Source of the DNA: Candidatus Methylopumilus planktonicus
GTDB lineage: Bacteria; Pseudomonadota; Gammaproteobacteria; Burkholderiales; Methylophilaceae
Length of the DNA stretch: 64,000 nt
Direction of reading: 5' to 3'
NCBI RefSeq assembly: GCF_006364715.1
Contig: NZ_CP040984.1
Span: 310,001-374,000 of the forward strand
A program made the translations under genes and the position numbers. The notes below the pieces were generated by a model. It saw only the letters and a program-made list of their open reading frames with translations. It made no database searches and was not told the DNA's origin. Positions 9,280 to 18,354 of the stretch are shown piece after piece; the first letter of the stretch is position 1; each line of letters opens with the position of its first letter.

Positions 9280-10020
9280 ATGACGACTTTTAAAAAAATT
9301 ACAGCACTTCTTTTATCTTTACCTTCTTTTTATTTGATGGCAGATGAAGCCAATTTAAAAAAGATGATTGAAGCTTCTTACCCAAAATACAAGGTTGAGA
9401 GTATCAAGAAAACTTCTTACAGTGGACTCTACGAAGTTTTTATGGGCGGTCAAATTGTTTATACAGATGAAAAATTTTCATTTCTTATTGCAGAGGGCCG
9501 TATTGTTGACCCAAAAACAAAGAAGGATTTAACGGGAGAGCGCCTCGAAGATTTAACTAAAATCGATTTTTCATCACTACCTCTTGCCTCAGCGATTAAA
9601 ACTATCAAAGGTGATGGGTCTAGAAAATTAGTTGTTTTTTCAGATGTTGATTGCCCTTTTTGTAAAAGGCTTGAGCAGAATGAATTTAAACATTTAAATA
9701 ATATTACAATTTATACATTTCTCTTTCCAATTGAAAAGTTGCATCCAGATGCTAAGAATAAATCAAGACTTATTTGGTGCGCTAAAGACCGCTCAAAAGC
9801 CTGGCTTGATTGGTCGTTAAATGAAGCGCTGCCTTCCGGCAAAGCAAATTGTGAAGCACCTACAGAGCAAGTGCTGGAATTAGGCTCAAAGTTAGGGATC
9901 ACATCTACGCCGACCCTTATTTTTTCTGATGGCAAGCGAATGTTAGGTGCTCAGCCTTATAAAGAGATAGAAAAAGTGTTAAACAGCATTAAATTAGAAG
10001 GTCTTTTAGGCAACAAATAG
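9280..10020 (+). CDS. dsbC: Periplasmic disulfide isomerase DsbC
   Basis: DsbC reshuffles wrong disulfides in periplasmic proteins and is kept reduced by DsbD. The 246-residue protein has a signal peptide (about 1-21, ending FYLMA), an N-terminal dimerisation domain (about 22-90), and a thioredoxin fold with the active site VDCPFCKRLE near residue 125; CPFC differs from the E. coli CGYC. A cis-proline segment TSTPTLIF lies near the C-terminus. The ATG follows the previous stop codon with no gap. An extra cysteine pair (WCAKD and NCEA) may form a structural disulfide. Confidence 0.9.
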   Translation: MTTFKKITALLLSLPSFYLMADEANLKKMIEASYPKYKVESIKKTSYSGLYEVFMGGQIVYTDEKFSFLIAEGRIVDPKTKKDLTGERLEDLTKIDFSSLPLASAIKTIKGDGSRKLVVFSDVDCPFCKRLEQNEFKHLNNITIYTFLFPIEKLHPDAKNKSRLIWCAKDRSKAWLDWSLNEALPSGKANCEAPTEQVLELGSKLGITSTPTLIFSDGKRMLGAQPYKEIEKVLNSIKLEGLLGNK

Positions 10021-10021
10021 C

Positions 10022-10050
10022 TTGACATTTATTCCTAAACAACGTAAAAA
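10022..10050 (+). promoter_or_regulatory. Sigma-70-like promoter of the cold-shock gene
   Basis: A perfect -35 box TTGACA at 10022-10027 is followed after 17 bases by TAAAAA at 10045-10050 (4 of 6 matches to TATAAT). Transcription would start near 10057, giving a leader of about 115 bases before the cspA start. It lies immediately downstream of the dsbC stop. Confidence 0.6.
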
Positions 10051-10056
10051 AGCTCC

Positions 10057-10171
10057 CAGGTGTTTGGTTTCGAGTTTTATTTAGCTAGCTTTAATTATAT
10101 TTAAGTAGTGCTTTAGTTCTTGATTCAAACTTTTGGGGGGCCTCCCTTGTTTAAAGTTAAGGATTTATGAA
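10057..10171 (+). promoter_or_regulatory. Long 5' leader of the cold-shock gene, with a GGGGGGCCTCCC element
   Basis: The predicted transcript carries about 115 untranslated bases before the start codon, like the temperature-responsive leaders of cspA genes. Bases 10135-10146 read GGGGGGCCTCCC, a striking GC block in otherwise AT-rich DNA. The CCTCCC part resembles the anti-Shine-Dalgarno sequence of 16S rRNA and could pair with the nearby AAGGA at 10159-10163 or fold back on the G run. A thermosensing role is inference. Confidence 0.45.
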
Positions 10172-10375
10172 ATGGCAACAGGTACAGTAAAGTGGTTTAA
10201 TGATTCAAAAGGTTTTGGTTTTATTACTCCTGATGATGGTGGTGATGATTTATTCGCTCACTTCTCAGCAATCGTAGATACAGGATATAAGAGTCTTAAA
10301 GAAGGTCAAAGAGTAACTTTTGACGTTACAGACGGACCAAAAGGCAAGCAAGCTTCAAATATAAATAAAGCCTAG
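10172..10375 (+). CDS. cspA: Cold-shock protein, CspA family
   Basis: A 67-residue single cold-shock domain that binds single-stranded RNA or DNA and melts RNA structure. The two RNA-binding motifs are clear: KGFGFIT (RNP1) and DLFAHFS (RNP2), preceded by MATGTVKWFND. The ATG at 10172 is chosen because it starts the canonical domain and has AAGGA 8 bases upstream; an earlier in-frame start at 10133 would add 13 unrelated residues read from the leader. The gene is monocistronic, with its own promoter and a strong terminator. The family symbol is used; which Csp paralogue it is cannot be told. Confidence 0.93.
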   Translation: MATGTVKWFNDSKGFGFITPDDGGDDLFAHFSAIVDTGYKSLKEGQRVTFDVTDGPKGKQASNINKA

Positions 10376-10392
10376 TTTCAAATTAAATAAAT

Positions 10393-10418
10393 AAGCCCGC
10401 GAAAGCGGGCTTTTTTTT
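10393..10418 (+). terminator. Rho-independent terminator after cspA
   Basis: The stem AAGCCCGC (10393-10400), loop GAAA and GCGGGCTT (10405-10412) is followed by an unbroken T run to 10418. It ends the cspA transcript. The T run overlaps the stop codon of the convergent icd gene, and the same hairpin could also stop icd transcription from the other side. Confidence 0.93.
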
Positions 10419-11655
10419 ACATATAACTTATGATGGCGTCAGCAAAGCTATCTGTGGATAGCGCATCTACATTATTTAATTGCGATGAAAAATCTTGAGT
10501 GACTTTTTGAGCTAGTAATGTTTTTCTAAATGCTGATAAGAGGATGCCAGCAGCTTCCGACCATCCCATATGTCTTAACATCATTTCAGCCGACAGAATA
10601 AGAGAGCTAGGGTTGGCGATTTTTTTACCCGCAATGCTTGGAGCGGAGCCATGAGTCGCTTCAAAAATAACAGTCGAATCTGATAAATTAGCACCTGGTG
10701 CAATACCAATACCTCCAACTTGAGCAGCTAATGCATCTGAAATATAGTCTCCGTTAAGATTAAGCGTGGCTACAACATCATATTCGCTGGGGTGCAGTAA
10801 AATTTCCTGTAAAAAGGCATCTGCAATACAATCTTTGATAATGAGGCCGTTATCACATTTAAAACTAGTTTTTCCTTCAATAGCTTTAGCACCAAACTCA
10901 TCTCGGGCTAGCTCATATCCCCATTCTTTAAACCCACCTTCAGTAAATTTCATAATATTGCCTTTGTGGACCAGTGTCACCGATCTTTTTTTATGCTCAA
11001 TAGCATATTCAATCGCTTTTCTTATCAGCCTTTGGCTGCCTTCTTTGGAAACAGGTTTAATACCTATAGCAGTTGATTCGGGGAAGCGAATTTTATTTTT
11101 AATACCCAACTCTGAAATCATTTGAATAATTTTCTTGGATTCCTCGGAGTATGCTTGCCATTCAATCCCTGCATAAATATCCTCTGTATTTTCTCTAAAA
11201 ATAACCATATTAGTTTTTTCAGGGTTTTTTAGAGGGCTTGGCACACCATCAAAGTACTCAATAGGTCTTAAACAGACGTATAGATCTAATTCTTGTCTCA
11301 TTGCTACATTAAGAGATCTAATACCTCCGCTCACGGGCGTCGTGAGTGGACCTTTAATGGATATAACATACTCTTTCATAACATCAAGAGTTTCTTGAGG
11401 TAGCCACGTATCTTTGTCGTATGTTTTTGTAGCTTTTTCTCCCGCATAAATTTCCATCCAAGCAATTTCCTTTGCTCCACCATAAGCTTTTAAGACGGCA
11501 TGATTGACGACTTTAAGCATTGCCGGTGTAATGTCTTCACCAATGCCATCGCCTTGAATAAATGGGATAATGGGACGGTCTGGAACATTCAAAGTTAAGT
11601 TTGAATTGACTGTAATTTTAGATGCATTTTTTGGGAAATTAATTTTACTAAGCAT
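10417..11655 (-). CDS. icd: NADP-dependent isocitrate dehydrogenase
   Basis: Icd oxidises isocitrate to 2-oxoglutarate with NADP+, supplying 2-oxoglutarate for ammonia assimilation and NADPH. The 412-residue protein has the expected family segments: IPFIQGDGIGEDI near the N-terminus and GGIRSLNVAMRQ near residue 107, holding the substrate-binding serine that Icd kinase modifies in E. coli. It also has IFRENTEDIYAGIEW and the cofactor-binding EATHGSAPSIAGK. It is a single gene, convergent with cspA and divergent from rluE with only 20 bases between starts. In an obligate methylotroph Icd would serve biosynthesis rather than a full oxidative cycle; that is inference. Confidence 0.96.
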   Translation of the reverse strand: MLSKINFPKNASKITVNSNLTLNVPDRPIIPFIQGDGIGEDITPAMLKVVNHAVLKAYGGAKEIAWMEIYAGEKATKTYDKDTWLPQETLDVMKEYVISIKGPLTTPVSGGIRSLNVAMRQELDLYVCLRPIEYFDGVPSPLKNPEKTNMVIFRENTEDIYAGIEWQAYSEESKKIIQMISELGIKNKIRFPESTAIGIKPVSKEGSQRLIRKAIEYAIEHKKRSVTLVHKGNIMKFTEGGFKEWGYELARDEFGAKAIEGKTSFKCDNGLIIKDCIADAFLQEILLHPSEYDVVATLNLNGDYISDALAAQVGGIGIAPGANLSDSTVIFEATHGSAPSIAGKKIANPSSLILSAEMMLRHMGWSEAAGILLSAFRKTLLAQKVTQDFSSQLNNVDALSTDSFADAIISYM

Positions 11656-11675
11656 TCATACTCACTTTTATTTTA

Positions 11676-12212
11676 ATGAAAATATTATTTAATAAGCCTT
11701 ATGGTGTGGTTTGTCAGTTTAGTAAGCATGACAACCATAAAACCTTAAAAGATTTTATTCCAATACCTAATGTTTATCCTGCAGGTAGGCTTGACACTGA
11801 TAGTGAAGGTTTAATTATTCTAACTGATGATGGGATATTTCAACATCAAATTAGTGATCCAAAATACAAAATGCAAAAAACTTATTGGGCTCAGGTTGAG
11901 GGCACTCCAAAAGAGAGTGATTTAGGGGAATTAAGACAAGGCGTTGATTTAGGAGAATTTAAAACATTACCCGCAGAGGTAAAAATGATAGATGAACCTA
12001 AAATATTATGGGAAAGAATACCGCCAATTAGAGAGAGAAAAATGATTGCCACAACCTGGCTTGAAATTAAAATATCAGAAGGTAAAAATCGCCAAGTAAG
12101 AAGAATGACTGGAAAAATTGGATACCCCACCCTAAGATTAATTCGTTTTGCGATTGGAGCTTATAATTTAGATGAATTAGATCTTGGTGCCTATAAAATT
12201 CTCCATGATTAA
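11676..12212 (+). CDS. rluE: 23S rRNA pseudouridine synthase, RluE-like
   Basis: A 178-residue RsuA-family pseudouridine synthase without an S4 domain, as in RluE, which modifies uridine 2457 of 23S rRNA in E. coli. The catalytic motif AGRLDTDSEGLIILTDDG places the active aspartate near residue 40, and a C-terminal GKNRQVRRMTGKIGYPTLRL segment is the second family signature. The ATG at 11676 starts directly with the family N-terminus KILFNKPYGVVCQF. It is divergent from icd, and both promoters must lie partly in the neighbouring coding sequence. Target assignment rests on family resemblance. Confidence 0.87.
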   Translation: MKILFNKPYGVVCQFSKHDNHKTLKDFIPIPNVYPAGRLDTDSEGLIILTDDGIFQHQISDPKYKMQKTYWAQVEGTPKESDLGELRQGVDLGEFKTLPAEVKMIDEPKILWERIPPIRERKMIATTWLEIKISEGKNRQVRRMTGKIGYPTLRLIRFAIGAYNLDELDLGAYKILHD

Positions 12213-12320
12213 AAAATTATTTTTGATTCATAGCTTAAGGATTGGGATTAAAGGAGTGCTACCCCGTTAATAAGCAACCGATTATGATAAAATTTAGCTA
12301 CATTTATTCGAAGCATATCT

Positions 12321-13406
12321 ATGTCAGGTAATACTCTAGGTACTTTATTTACACTTACTTCTTTTGGTGAATCACATGGTGCAGCTATAGGCGGTATTGT
12401 GGACGGCTGTCCGCCAGGGTTGGATTTGTCGGAAGAAGATTTGCAAATAGACTTGGATAGAAGAAAACCTGGCACCTCAAAGCATGTGACTCAACGCAAG
12501 GAAGAAGATAAGGTTGAGATTTTATCTGGTGTATTTGAAGGTAAAACAACAGGCGCACCTATCGGGTTTATTATTCGCAATACAGATCAACGAAGTCAAG
12601 ACTATTCAAAAATTAAAGATGTATTCCGCCCCGGACATGCAGACTATACATACGCCCACAAATATGGAATAAGAGACTATAGGGGTGGCGGAAGATCAAG
12701 CGCTAGGGAGACCGCTGTTAGAGTTGCTGCAGGCGCTATTGCAAAAAAATGGTTACTTAAGAAATATGGAACTACAATCCGAGCATACTTGAGTCAAATG
12801 GGCGCCATTCAAATAGCATTTAAAAACTGGGAAGATGTAAATAAAAATCCATTTTTTTGCCCTAATCAAGATCAGGTAATTGAGCTAGAAGAATATTTAG
12901 ATGGCATTCGTGCCGACAGAGATTCGGTAGGTGCAAAAATTACTGTGGTTGCTGAGAATGTGCCTGTGGGATTTGGTGAGCCTATTTTTGGAAGATTAGA
13001 CGCTGAAATTGCTCATGCAATGATGGGTATTAATGCTGTAAAAGGCGTTGATATTGGCAAAGGCTTCGGTTCTATCATTCAAAAAGGCAGTGAGCATGGC
13101 GACGAACTGACCCCACAAGGTTTTTTGACAAATAATGCAGGCGGTATTTTAGGGGGCATTTCGACAGGTCAGCCTATTATTGCTCATGTGGCATTTAAGC
13201 CAACCTCAAGCATTCCTCAAGATCGAAAATCAATCAACACAAAAGGCGAAGCCGTTCTGATGCAAACAACAGGCCGTCATGACCCTTGTGTTGCTATAAG
13301 AGCGACGCCTATTGTTGAAGCTATGTTAGCTTTGGTTATTATGGATCAAGCATTAAGACATCGAGCACAAAACGCGGATGTAATTGTGCATACACCTAAA
13401 ATTTAG
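12321..13406 (+). CDS. aroC: Chorismate synthase
   Basis: AroC makes chorismate from 5-enolpyruvylshikimate-3-phosphate with reduced FMN, the last common step to aromatic amino acids, folate and ubiquinone. It is 361 residues, the E. coli length, with signature segments GESHGAAIGGIVDGCPPG near the N-terminus, YRGGGRSSARETAVRVAAGA in the middle, and GRHDPCVAIRATPIVEAM near the C-terminus. The preceding gap of about 108 bases contains TATGATAAAAT as a possible -10 region, but no clear -35. The stop overlaps the GTG of the next gene by one base. Confidence 0.97.
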   Translation: MSGNTLGTLFTLTSFGESHGAAIGGIVDGCPPGLDLSEEDLQIDLDRRKPGTSKHVTQRKEEDKVEILSGVFEGKTTGAPIGFIIRNTDQRSQDYSKIKDVFRPGHADYTYAHKYGIRDYRGGGRSSARETAVRVAAGAIAKKWLLKKYGTTIRAYLSQMGAIQIAFKNWEDVNKNPFFCPNQDQVIELEEYLDGIRADRDSVGAKITVVAENVPVGFGEPIFGRLDAEIAHAMMGINAVKGVDIGKGFGSIIQKGSEHGDELTPQGFLTNNAGGILGGISTGQPIIAHVAFKPTSSIPQDRKSINTKGEAVLMQTTGRHDPCVAIRATPIVEAMLALVIMDQALRHRAQNADVIVHTPKI

Positions 13407-14575
13407 TGAGTTCTAGCCATAATCTACATTGGCGTTTATCGCGTTTTTATTTCTTTTATTATTTCTTCGTAGGTTCTTTTGTCCCTTATTGGGGAATTTA
13501 TCTACAATCAGAAAATTTTTCACCTTCTAGCATTGGCATTCTTCTCTCTTTATTCCAAATCAGTCGCATCGTTGCCCCTAATTTTTGGGGGTGGATAGCG
13601 GACCATACAGGTCATCGAGTTAAATGGATAAAGCTGACATCATTTCTAGGCCTCATAGGGTTTATAGGTATTTTTTGGGCAAAGGGTTTTTTTTGGATCT
13701 TTTTAGTAATGTTAGCATTAAGTTTATTTACGAGTTCAACATTACCTCTTGCGGAATCTTTAACTCTCGCACATTTAGCAACTACAGATGGGCATTACAG
13801 CAGAATAAGATTATGGGGATCAATCGGATTTATTGTGGCGTCATTATTCTTAGGCTATTTAATAGATCTTCAAGGAATTAATATTTTATTGTGGGTTTTA
13901 CTCATAACTCAAGCCATTATATTTTTCTTATCAAATACAATCCCTGAAGCTAAGGAAATTCACCACAAAAAAAACGATTTATCTATTTGGAAGATTATCA
14001 AAACACCATCTGTAGTAGCGCTTTTAATCGGATGCACTTTAATGGTTTCAGCTCACGGAGTGCTTTATAATTTTTATTCAATCTACCTAAAAGAGCATGG
14101 ATATAGCAGTGCTACGATAGGATGGCTGTGGACAGTTGGTGTTATCTGTGAAATTTTTATTTTTATGTTGATGCCAAAAATTTTACGTCAGTACTCACTT
14201 AAAACAATTTTATTAATAAGTTTATTTTTAGGTGTGATTCGATTTATTCTCATAGGAGCTTCTCCTGATCAGTTCTATTTATTACTCATAGCACAAATGT
14301 TTCATGCTGCAACCTTTGGAAGTTTTCACGCAGCCTCAATTGAGGTTATTGCTTACTTTTTTAAAGGGCGAAATCAGTCAAGGGGACAAGCAATTTATAA
14401 TAGTGTAGCTTATGGAATTGGAGGAACTATTGGGGGTTTAGGTGGTGGTTATTTAATACAATATCTTGGCGGTCAGCTTGGGTTTATGATCGCTGCTATA
14501 TCACCACTCATTGGATTTATAGTGATTTGGTATGGGTTAAAATTAGAAATTAAAGGCAATAAAATATTTGGCTAA
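13406..14575 (+). CDS. MFS transporter, phenylpropionate permease (PPP)/nucleoside-symporter-like
   Basis: A 389-residue inner-membrane protein with about 12 hydrophobic segments. It begins with WRLSRFYFFYYFFVGSFVPYWGIYL, which resembles the HcaT-like branch of the major facilitator superfamily. The WGWIADHTGHRVKWIK loop between helices 2 and 3 is the MFS signature loop. It starts at a GTG overlapping the aroC stop, so it is probably read from the aroC transcript. The substrate cannot be inferred; HcaT-like names are by homology only. Confidence 0.78.
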   Translation: MSSSHNLHWRLSRFYFFYYFFVGSFVPYWGIYLQSENFSPSSIGILLSLFQISRIVAPNFWGWIADHTGHRVKWIKLTSFLGLIGFIGIFWAKGFFWIFLVMLALSLFTSSTLPLAESLTLAHLATTDGHYSRIRLWGSIGFIVASLFLGYLIDLQGINILLWVLLITQAIIFFLSNTIPEAKEIHHKKNDLSIWKIIKTPSVVALLIGCTLMVSAHGVLYNFYSIYLKEHGYSSATIGWLWTVGVICEIFIFMLMPKILRQYSLKTILLISLFLGVIRFILIGASPDQFYLLLIAQMFHAATFGSFHAASIEVIAYFFKGRNQSRGQAIYNSVAYGIGGTIGGLGGGYLIQYLGGQLGFMIAAISPLIGFIVIWYGLKLEIKGNKIFG

Positions 14576-14577
14576 GA

Positions 14578-15369
14578 CTAGCCCTCAATCAATGCGTAAG
14601 CTGAATGATTATGAATAGATTCGAAGTTTTCAGACTCCACTACAAAGTGATTGATTCTTTTTTCTAGTTTTAATTGAGCCGCAACGTCTCTTACCATATC
14701 CTCTACAAATTTAGGATTGTCGTAAGCTTTCTCAGTCACATATTTTTCATCAGGTCTTTTTAGTAGACCGTAAAGCTCAGATGATGCCTGTTTTTCAATA
14801 AGCTCAATTAATTCTTCTACCCAAATAAATTTATTAATTTCAGCCGTAACTGTCACGTGAGATCTTTGATTGTGCGCCCCATAATCTGAAATTTTCTTTG
14901 AGCATGGACAAAGGCTCGTAACCGGAACTACAACTTTGATTGTATTTTTGAATTTTCCATCAACAATTTTTCCAATAAAACTTACTTCATAATCTAAAAG
15001 ACTTTTAACACCGGAAACAGGTGCAGTTTTATTAATGAAATATGGAAATGTCATTTCAACATCACAAGATTTTGATTCAAGTCGCTTAATCATTTCTCTT
15101 AAGATATTTTCAAAAGACTCAACAGAGATTTCTCGCTCATTCATGTTTAAGATTTCGACAAATCTAGACATATGAGTACCTTTAAAATTATGCGGCAAAT
15201 ATACATACATATTGAATGTTGCAATTGTATGTTGAGCGCCGCCCGTTTTATCTTTTACGAGTACGGGGTGCTTTATAGATTTAATGCCAACTTTATCAAT
15301 ATCCAAACTCCTTAAATCAGTGGAGCTTTGAACATCTTCAATCGGGCAGATGTGATCGCTTGTTGTCAT
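14578..15369 (-). CDS. folE2: GTP cyclohydrolase FolE2 (type IB)
   Basis: FolE2 converts GTP to 7,8-dihydroneopterin triphosphate, the entry to folate. It is the type IB enzyme, unrelated in sequence to FolE and able to use metals other than zinc. The 263 residues contain the type IB signature VPVTSLCPCSKKISDYGAHN followed by QRSHVTV, with the active-site cysteine in CPC, and KRPDEKYVTEKAYDNPKFVED. It is a lone gene that converges on the MFS gene with a 2-base gap. Use of FolE2 is often linked to low-zinc survival; no Zur box was seen. Confidence 0.93.
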   Translation of the reverse strand: MTTSDHICPIEDVQSSTDLRSLDIDKVGIKSIKHPVLVKDKTGGAQHTIATFNMYVYLPHNFKGTHMSRFVEILNMNEREISVESFENILREMIKRLESKSCDVEMTFPYFINKTAPVSGVKSLLDYEVSFIGKIVDGKFKNTIKVVVPVTSLCPCSKKISDYGAHNQRSHVTVTAEINKFIWVEELIELIEKQASSELYGLLKRPDEKYVTEKAYDNPKFVEDMVRDVAAQLKLEKRINHFVVESENFESIHNHSAYALIEG

Positions 15370-15404
15370 AATAAAGAATTAAATTTTAATACTTGAGTGT
15401 AGCA

Positions 15405-17243
15405 CTAGGTTAATTTTTTCTCAATTGATTTAATGATAGATGCTGCATCTAACCCATATTTTTTTCGTAACTGTTCCTGGCTGCCTTGCTCGACAAACTC
15501 ATCAGGTATGCCAATGCGAAGCGATTGACATTTTAAACCATACTCACTGATGATTTCTAAAACAGCTGATCCAGCGCCACCTGATATTGCGTTTTCTTCC
15601 AAGGTTACAAGAAGTTTATGTGAGGAGCCCAAATCTCTAATCAATTTGATATCAAGAGGTTTGATGAATCTCATATTAATCACAGTGGCATTGATCTTTT
15701 CTCCAGCCTTTAGAGCTTCATCTAAAGTATTTCCAAAAGCGAGTAGGGCAATCTTATTACCTTTTCTAATAAGCTCGGCTTTGCCGATTGGAATAGCAAC
15801 CATCATAGATTTAATTGATGATCCTGGTCCTGAACCTCTTGGGTAGCGAACTGCTGAAATTCCTTTAAACTTAAATCCGGTATAGAGCATTTGGCGACAT
15901 TCATTTTCGTTGCTTGGTGCCATAATGACAATATTTGGAATGCATCTTAAAAATGACAAATCAAAACTTCCTGAATGTGTAGGCCCATCCTGCCCAACAA
16001 TTCCAGCTCTATCGATAGCAAGTAGCATTGGAATGTTTTGCAATGCGACATCATGTATTAATTGATCATAAGCCCTTTGAAGGAAAGTCGAGTAAATAGC
16101 AATTACAGGTTTGTAATTTTCACGAGCAAGTCCAGCAGCAAAAGTGATCGCATGCTGTTCGGCGATACCTACATCAAAAAAACGGTCCGGAAATTTTTCA
16201 GAAAATTTATTTAGACCGGAACCGTCTGACATAGCAGGAGTGATTGCACATAGCTTTTTATCAGTCCCAGCCATGTCAACAATCCAGTCCCCAAACACAT
16301 CAGTATAAGTAGCTTTTTTTGTTTTTAATGGCTGAGCGCCGTCATTCATGTTGAATTGACCTACACCATGAAATTTATTGGGATCAATCTCTGCAGGCTC
16401 ATAACCAAAGCCTTTTTGTGTTGCCACATGAAGAAACTGTGGTCCTCGAAGTTCCTTAAGATTGCTTAGTGTATCAATCAGCGCATTGAGATCGTGCCCA
16501 TCAATAGGGCCAATATAATTAAAACCAAACTCCTCAAATAAAGTTCCTGGAATTACCATGCCTTTCATATGTTCTTCAGCTCGCTTTGCAAATTCAAGCA
16601 TGGGAGGTATGACTGATAAAACAGCTTTACTTGAACGCTTGATGCTTCCATATAGATTGCCTGACATAAGCTTTGCAAGGTAATTATTAAGCGCACCTAC
16701 GTTTTTAGAAATTGACATATCATTGTCATTTAAAATAACCAAGATATTATTGCTTGAGTCACCAGCATTATTAAGGCCTTCAAAAGCCATCCCCGCAGTC
16801 ATGGCGCCATCGCCAATAATTGCAATTGCCTTATGTTCTAAATTTTTCTTTTTGAGAGCTTCGGCCATACCTAGAGCAGCTGAAATTGAGGTGCTTGAGT
16901 GACCAGTTCCAAAAATATCATAATCACTTTCTAATATTTTTGGGAAACCTGAAATTCCACCTAAAGCTCTTAAAGTGCCCATTTTCTTTTTTCTACCAGT
17001 CAGAATTTTATGTGGGTAAGTTTGATGTCCAACATCCCATATAAATTTATCTTGAGGGCAATCGAAAACATAATGGAGTGCTACAGTAAGTTCTATAACA
17101 CCCAGATTTGATGAAAGATGGCCACCTGTTTTTGAAACGCTTTCGATAATAAAATTTCTTATCTCGTCACATAGTATAACAAGCTCGCTACGACTGAGTT
17201 TTTTTAAATCTTTTGGTGAGTTGATTTTATCAAGGAGATTCAT
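15405..17243 (-). CDS. dxs: 1-deoxy-D-xylulose-5-phosphate synthase
   Basis: Dxs condenses pyruvate and glyceraldehyde-3-phosphate to DXP using thiamine diphosphate, the first step of the MEP isoprenoid pathway and a precursor for PLP and thiamine. The 612-residue protein shows the TPP-binding GDGAMTAGMAFEGLNNAG (from about residue 143) and the transketolase motif DRAGIVGQDGPTHSGSFD near residue 408. It follows ispA by one base in the xseB-ispA-dxs operon typical of proteobacteria. Confidence 0.97.
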   Translation of the reverse strand: MNLLDKINSPKDLKKLSRSELVILCDEIRNFIIESVSKTGGHLSSNLGVIELTVALHYVFDCPQDKFIWDVGHQTYPHKILTGRKKKMGTLRALGGISGFPKILESDYDIFGTGHSSTSISAALGMAEALKKKNLEHKAIAIIGDGAMTAGMAFEGLNNAGDSSNNILVILNDNDMSISKNVGALNNYLAKLMSGNLYGSIKRSSKAVLSVIPPMLEFAKRAEEHMKGMVIPGTLFEEFGFNYIGPIDGHDLNALIDTLSNLKELRGPQFLHVATQKGFGYEPAEIDPNKFHGVGQFNMNDGAQPLKTKKATYTDVFGDWIVDMAGTDKKLCAITPAMSDGSGLNKFSEKFPDRFFDVGIAEQHAITFAAGLARENYKPVIAIYSTFLQRAYDQLIHDVALQNIPMLLAIDRAGIVGQDGPTHSGSFDLSFLRCIPNIVIMAPSNENECRQMLYTGFKFKGISAVRYPRGSGPGSSIKSMMVAIPIGKAELIRKGNKIALLAFGNTLDEALKAGEKINATVINMRFIKPLDIKLIRDLGSSHKLLVTLEENAISGGAGSAVLEIISEYGLKCQSLRIGIPDEFVEQGSQEQLRKKYGLDAASIIKSIEKKLT

Positions 17244-17244
17244 G

Positions 17245-18132
17245 TCAGTGTGATCGTGTCATTATTAATTCAGCCATGCTAGCCAAATAATATGCTTTAT
17301 CCCCGAAAGGTTTAATTACAGTTAAAGCTTCTTCATAATATGTAGCGGCTAATTCTTTTGATTTAGTAATACCTAGTAAAGATAGAAAAGTAGCTTTATT
17401 ATATTTTTCATCCTTGCCAGGTGTTTTACCTAGAACTTCTTGGCTTGCCTCTTTATCAAGAATATCATCTTTAATTTGGAACATAAGACCAATTGATTTT
17501 GAATAAGTATCTATTATATCTAGCGTTTTTTTATCATAATTATTAGAAGCCAGCACTGCCATCAAACATGCACCATTAATAAGAGCCCCAGTTTTAAATT
17601 GATGCATCACTTTAAGCTTATCTAGTGAGATTTTTTTGTTGGTATTATCAATATCTAACGCCTGGCCTTTTGCCATACCTTCAATACCAATAGCATTAGC
17701 AAGTATGTGAATGATCTGTAGTTGATTTTTAGGGTTAATCTGAAGAGATGGCGAAGATAGAAGAGAAAAAGCGATTGACTGTAATGAGTCTCCAACAAGA
17801 AGCGCAGTGCTTTCGCTAAATTTTTTATGACAAGACAATTTTCCCCTTCTCAAATCATCGTTATCCATGCAAGGCATATCATCATGTACTAAAGAGTATG
17901 CATGTATAAACTCTACGGCACATATAATATTTTCAATTGCAATTGGCGGCGCCTCAACAATTTCTGCGATCGCAAGAACAAGCAATGAGCGCATTCTTTT
18001 CCCGCCATTTAGAACGCTATATTTTATAGCCTCATTTAAATGAGTTTCATCGCTAGCTTTAGGTAAGTTTTTTTCAAGCACAGATTCAACAAATGCTTGT
18101 TTTTGAAAAAGCCAGTCATGAAAGTCATTCAT
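17245..18132 (-). CDS. ispA: Farnesyl diphosphate synthase IspA
   Basis: IspA builds farnesyl diphosphate from IPP and DMAPP, feeding ubiquinone side chains and undecaprenyl phosphate. The 295 residues carry both aspartate-rich motifs, VHDDMPCMDNDDLRRGK near residue 82 and IKDDILD near 219, plus the GGKRMRSLL substrate segment. It overlaps xseB by 8 bases and is followed by dxs. Confidence 0.95.
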   Translation of the reverse strand: MNDFHDWLFQKQAFVESVLEKNLPKASDETHLNEAIKYSVLNGGKRMRSLLVLAIAEIVEAPPIAIENIICAVEFIHAYSLVHDDMPCMDNDDLRRGKLSCHKKFSESTALLVGDSLQSIAFSLLSSPSLQINPKNQLQIIHILANAIGIEGMAKGQALDIDNTNKKISLDKLKVMHQFKTGALINGACLMAVLASNNYDKKTLDIIDTYSKSIGLMFQIKDDILDKEASQEVLGKTPGKDEKYNKATFLSLLGITKSKELAATYYEEALTVIKPFGDKAYYLASMAELIMTRSH

Positions 18133-18343
18133 TGGTAGGTTTGAATTTTTCGAGGGTGTTCTCTGTAGAAAGCACCAAAACTTTTTGCTCGATTTCTTTT
18201 AGTGAGTCTTGGCATAATTTAAGAAGAAGCATTCCTTTTTCGTAAGATTTGATCGAATCTTCTAATGCCATATCACCTTGTTCCATTTTTGAAACAATAG
18301 ACTCAAGCTCTTTAAGATTTGCTTCGAGTGAATTTTTATCCAT
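18125..18343 (-). CDS. xseB: Exodeoxyribonuclease VII small subunit
   Basis: XseB is the short helical subunit that, with XseA, degrades single-stranded DNA. The 72-residue protein has the family pattern LEANLKELESIVSKMEQGDM followed by ALEDSIKSYEKGMLL, two helices predicted to form a coiled hairpin. It is the first gene of xseB-ispA-dxs and overlaps ispA. XseA is not in the window. Confidence 0.92.
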   Translation of the reverse strand: MDKNSLEANLKELESIVSKMEQGDMALEDSIKSYEKGMLLLKLCQDSLKEIEQKVLVLSTENTLEKFKPTNE

Positions 18344-18354
18344 AAAATTTATCT

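Noticed and set aside
10766..11125. A 119-codon plus-strand frame opposite icd
   Set aside because: Icd is unmistakable on the other strand; this is an antisense shadow.
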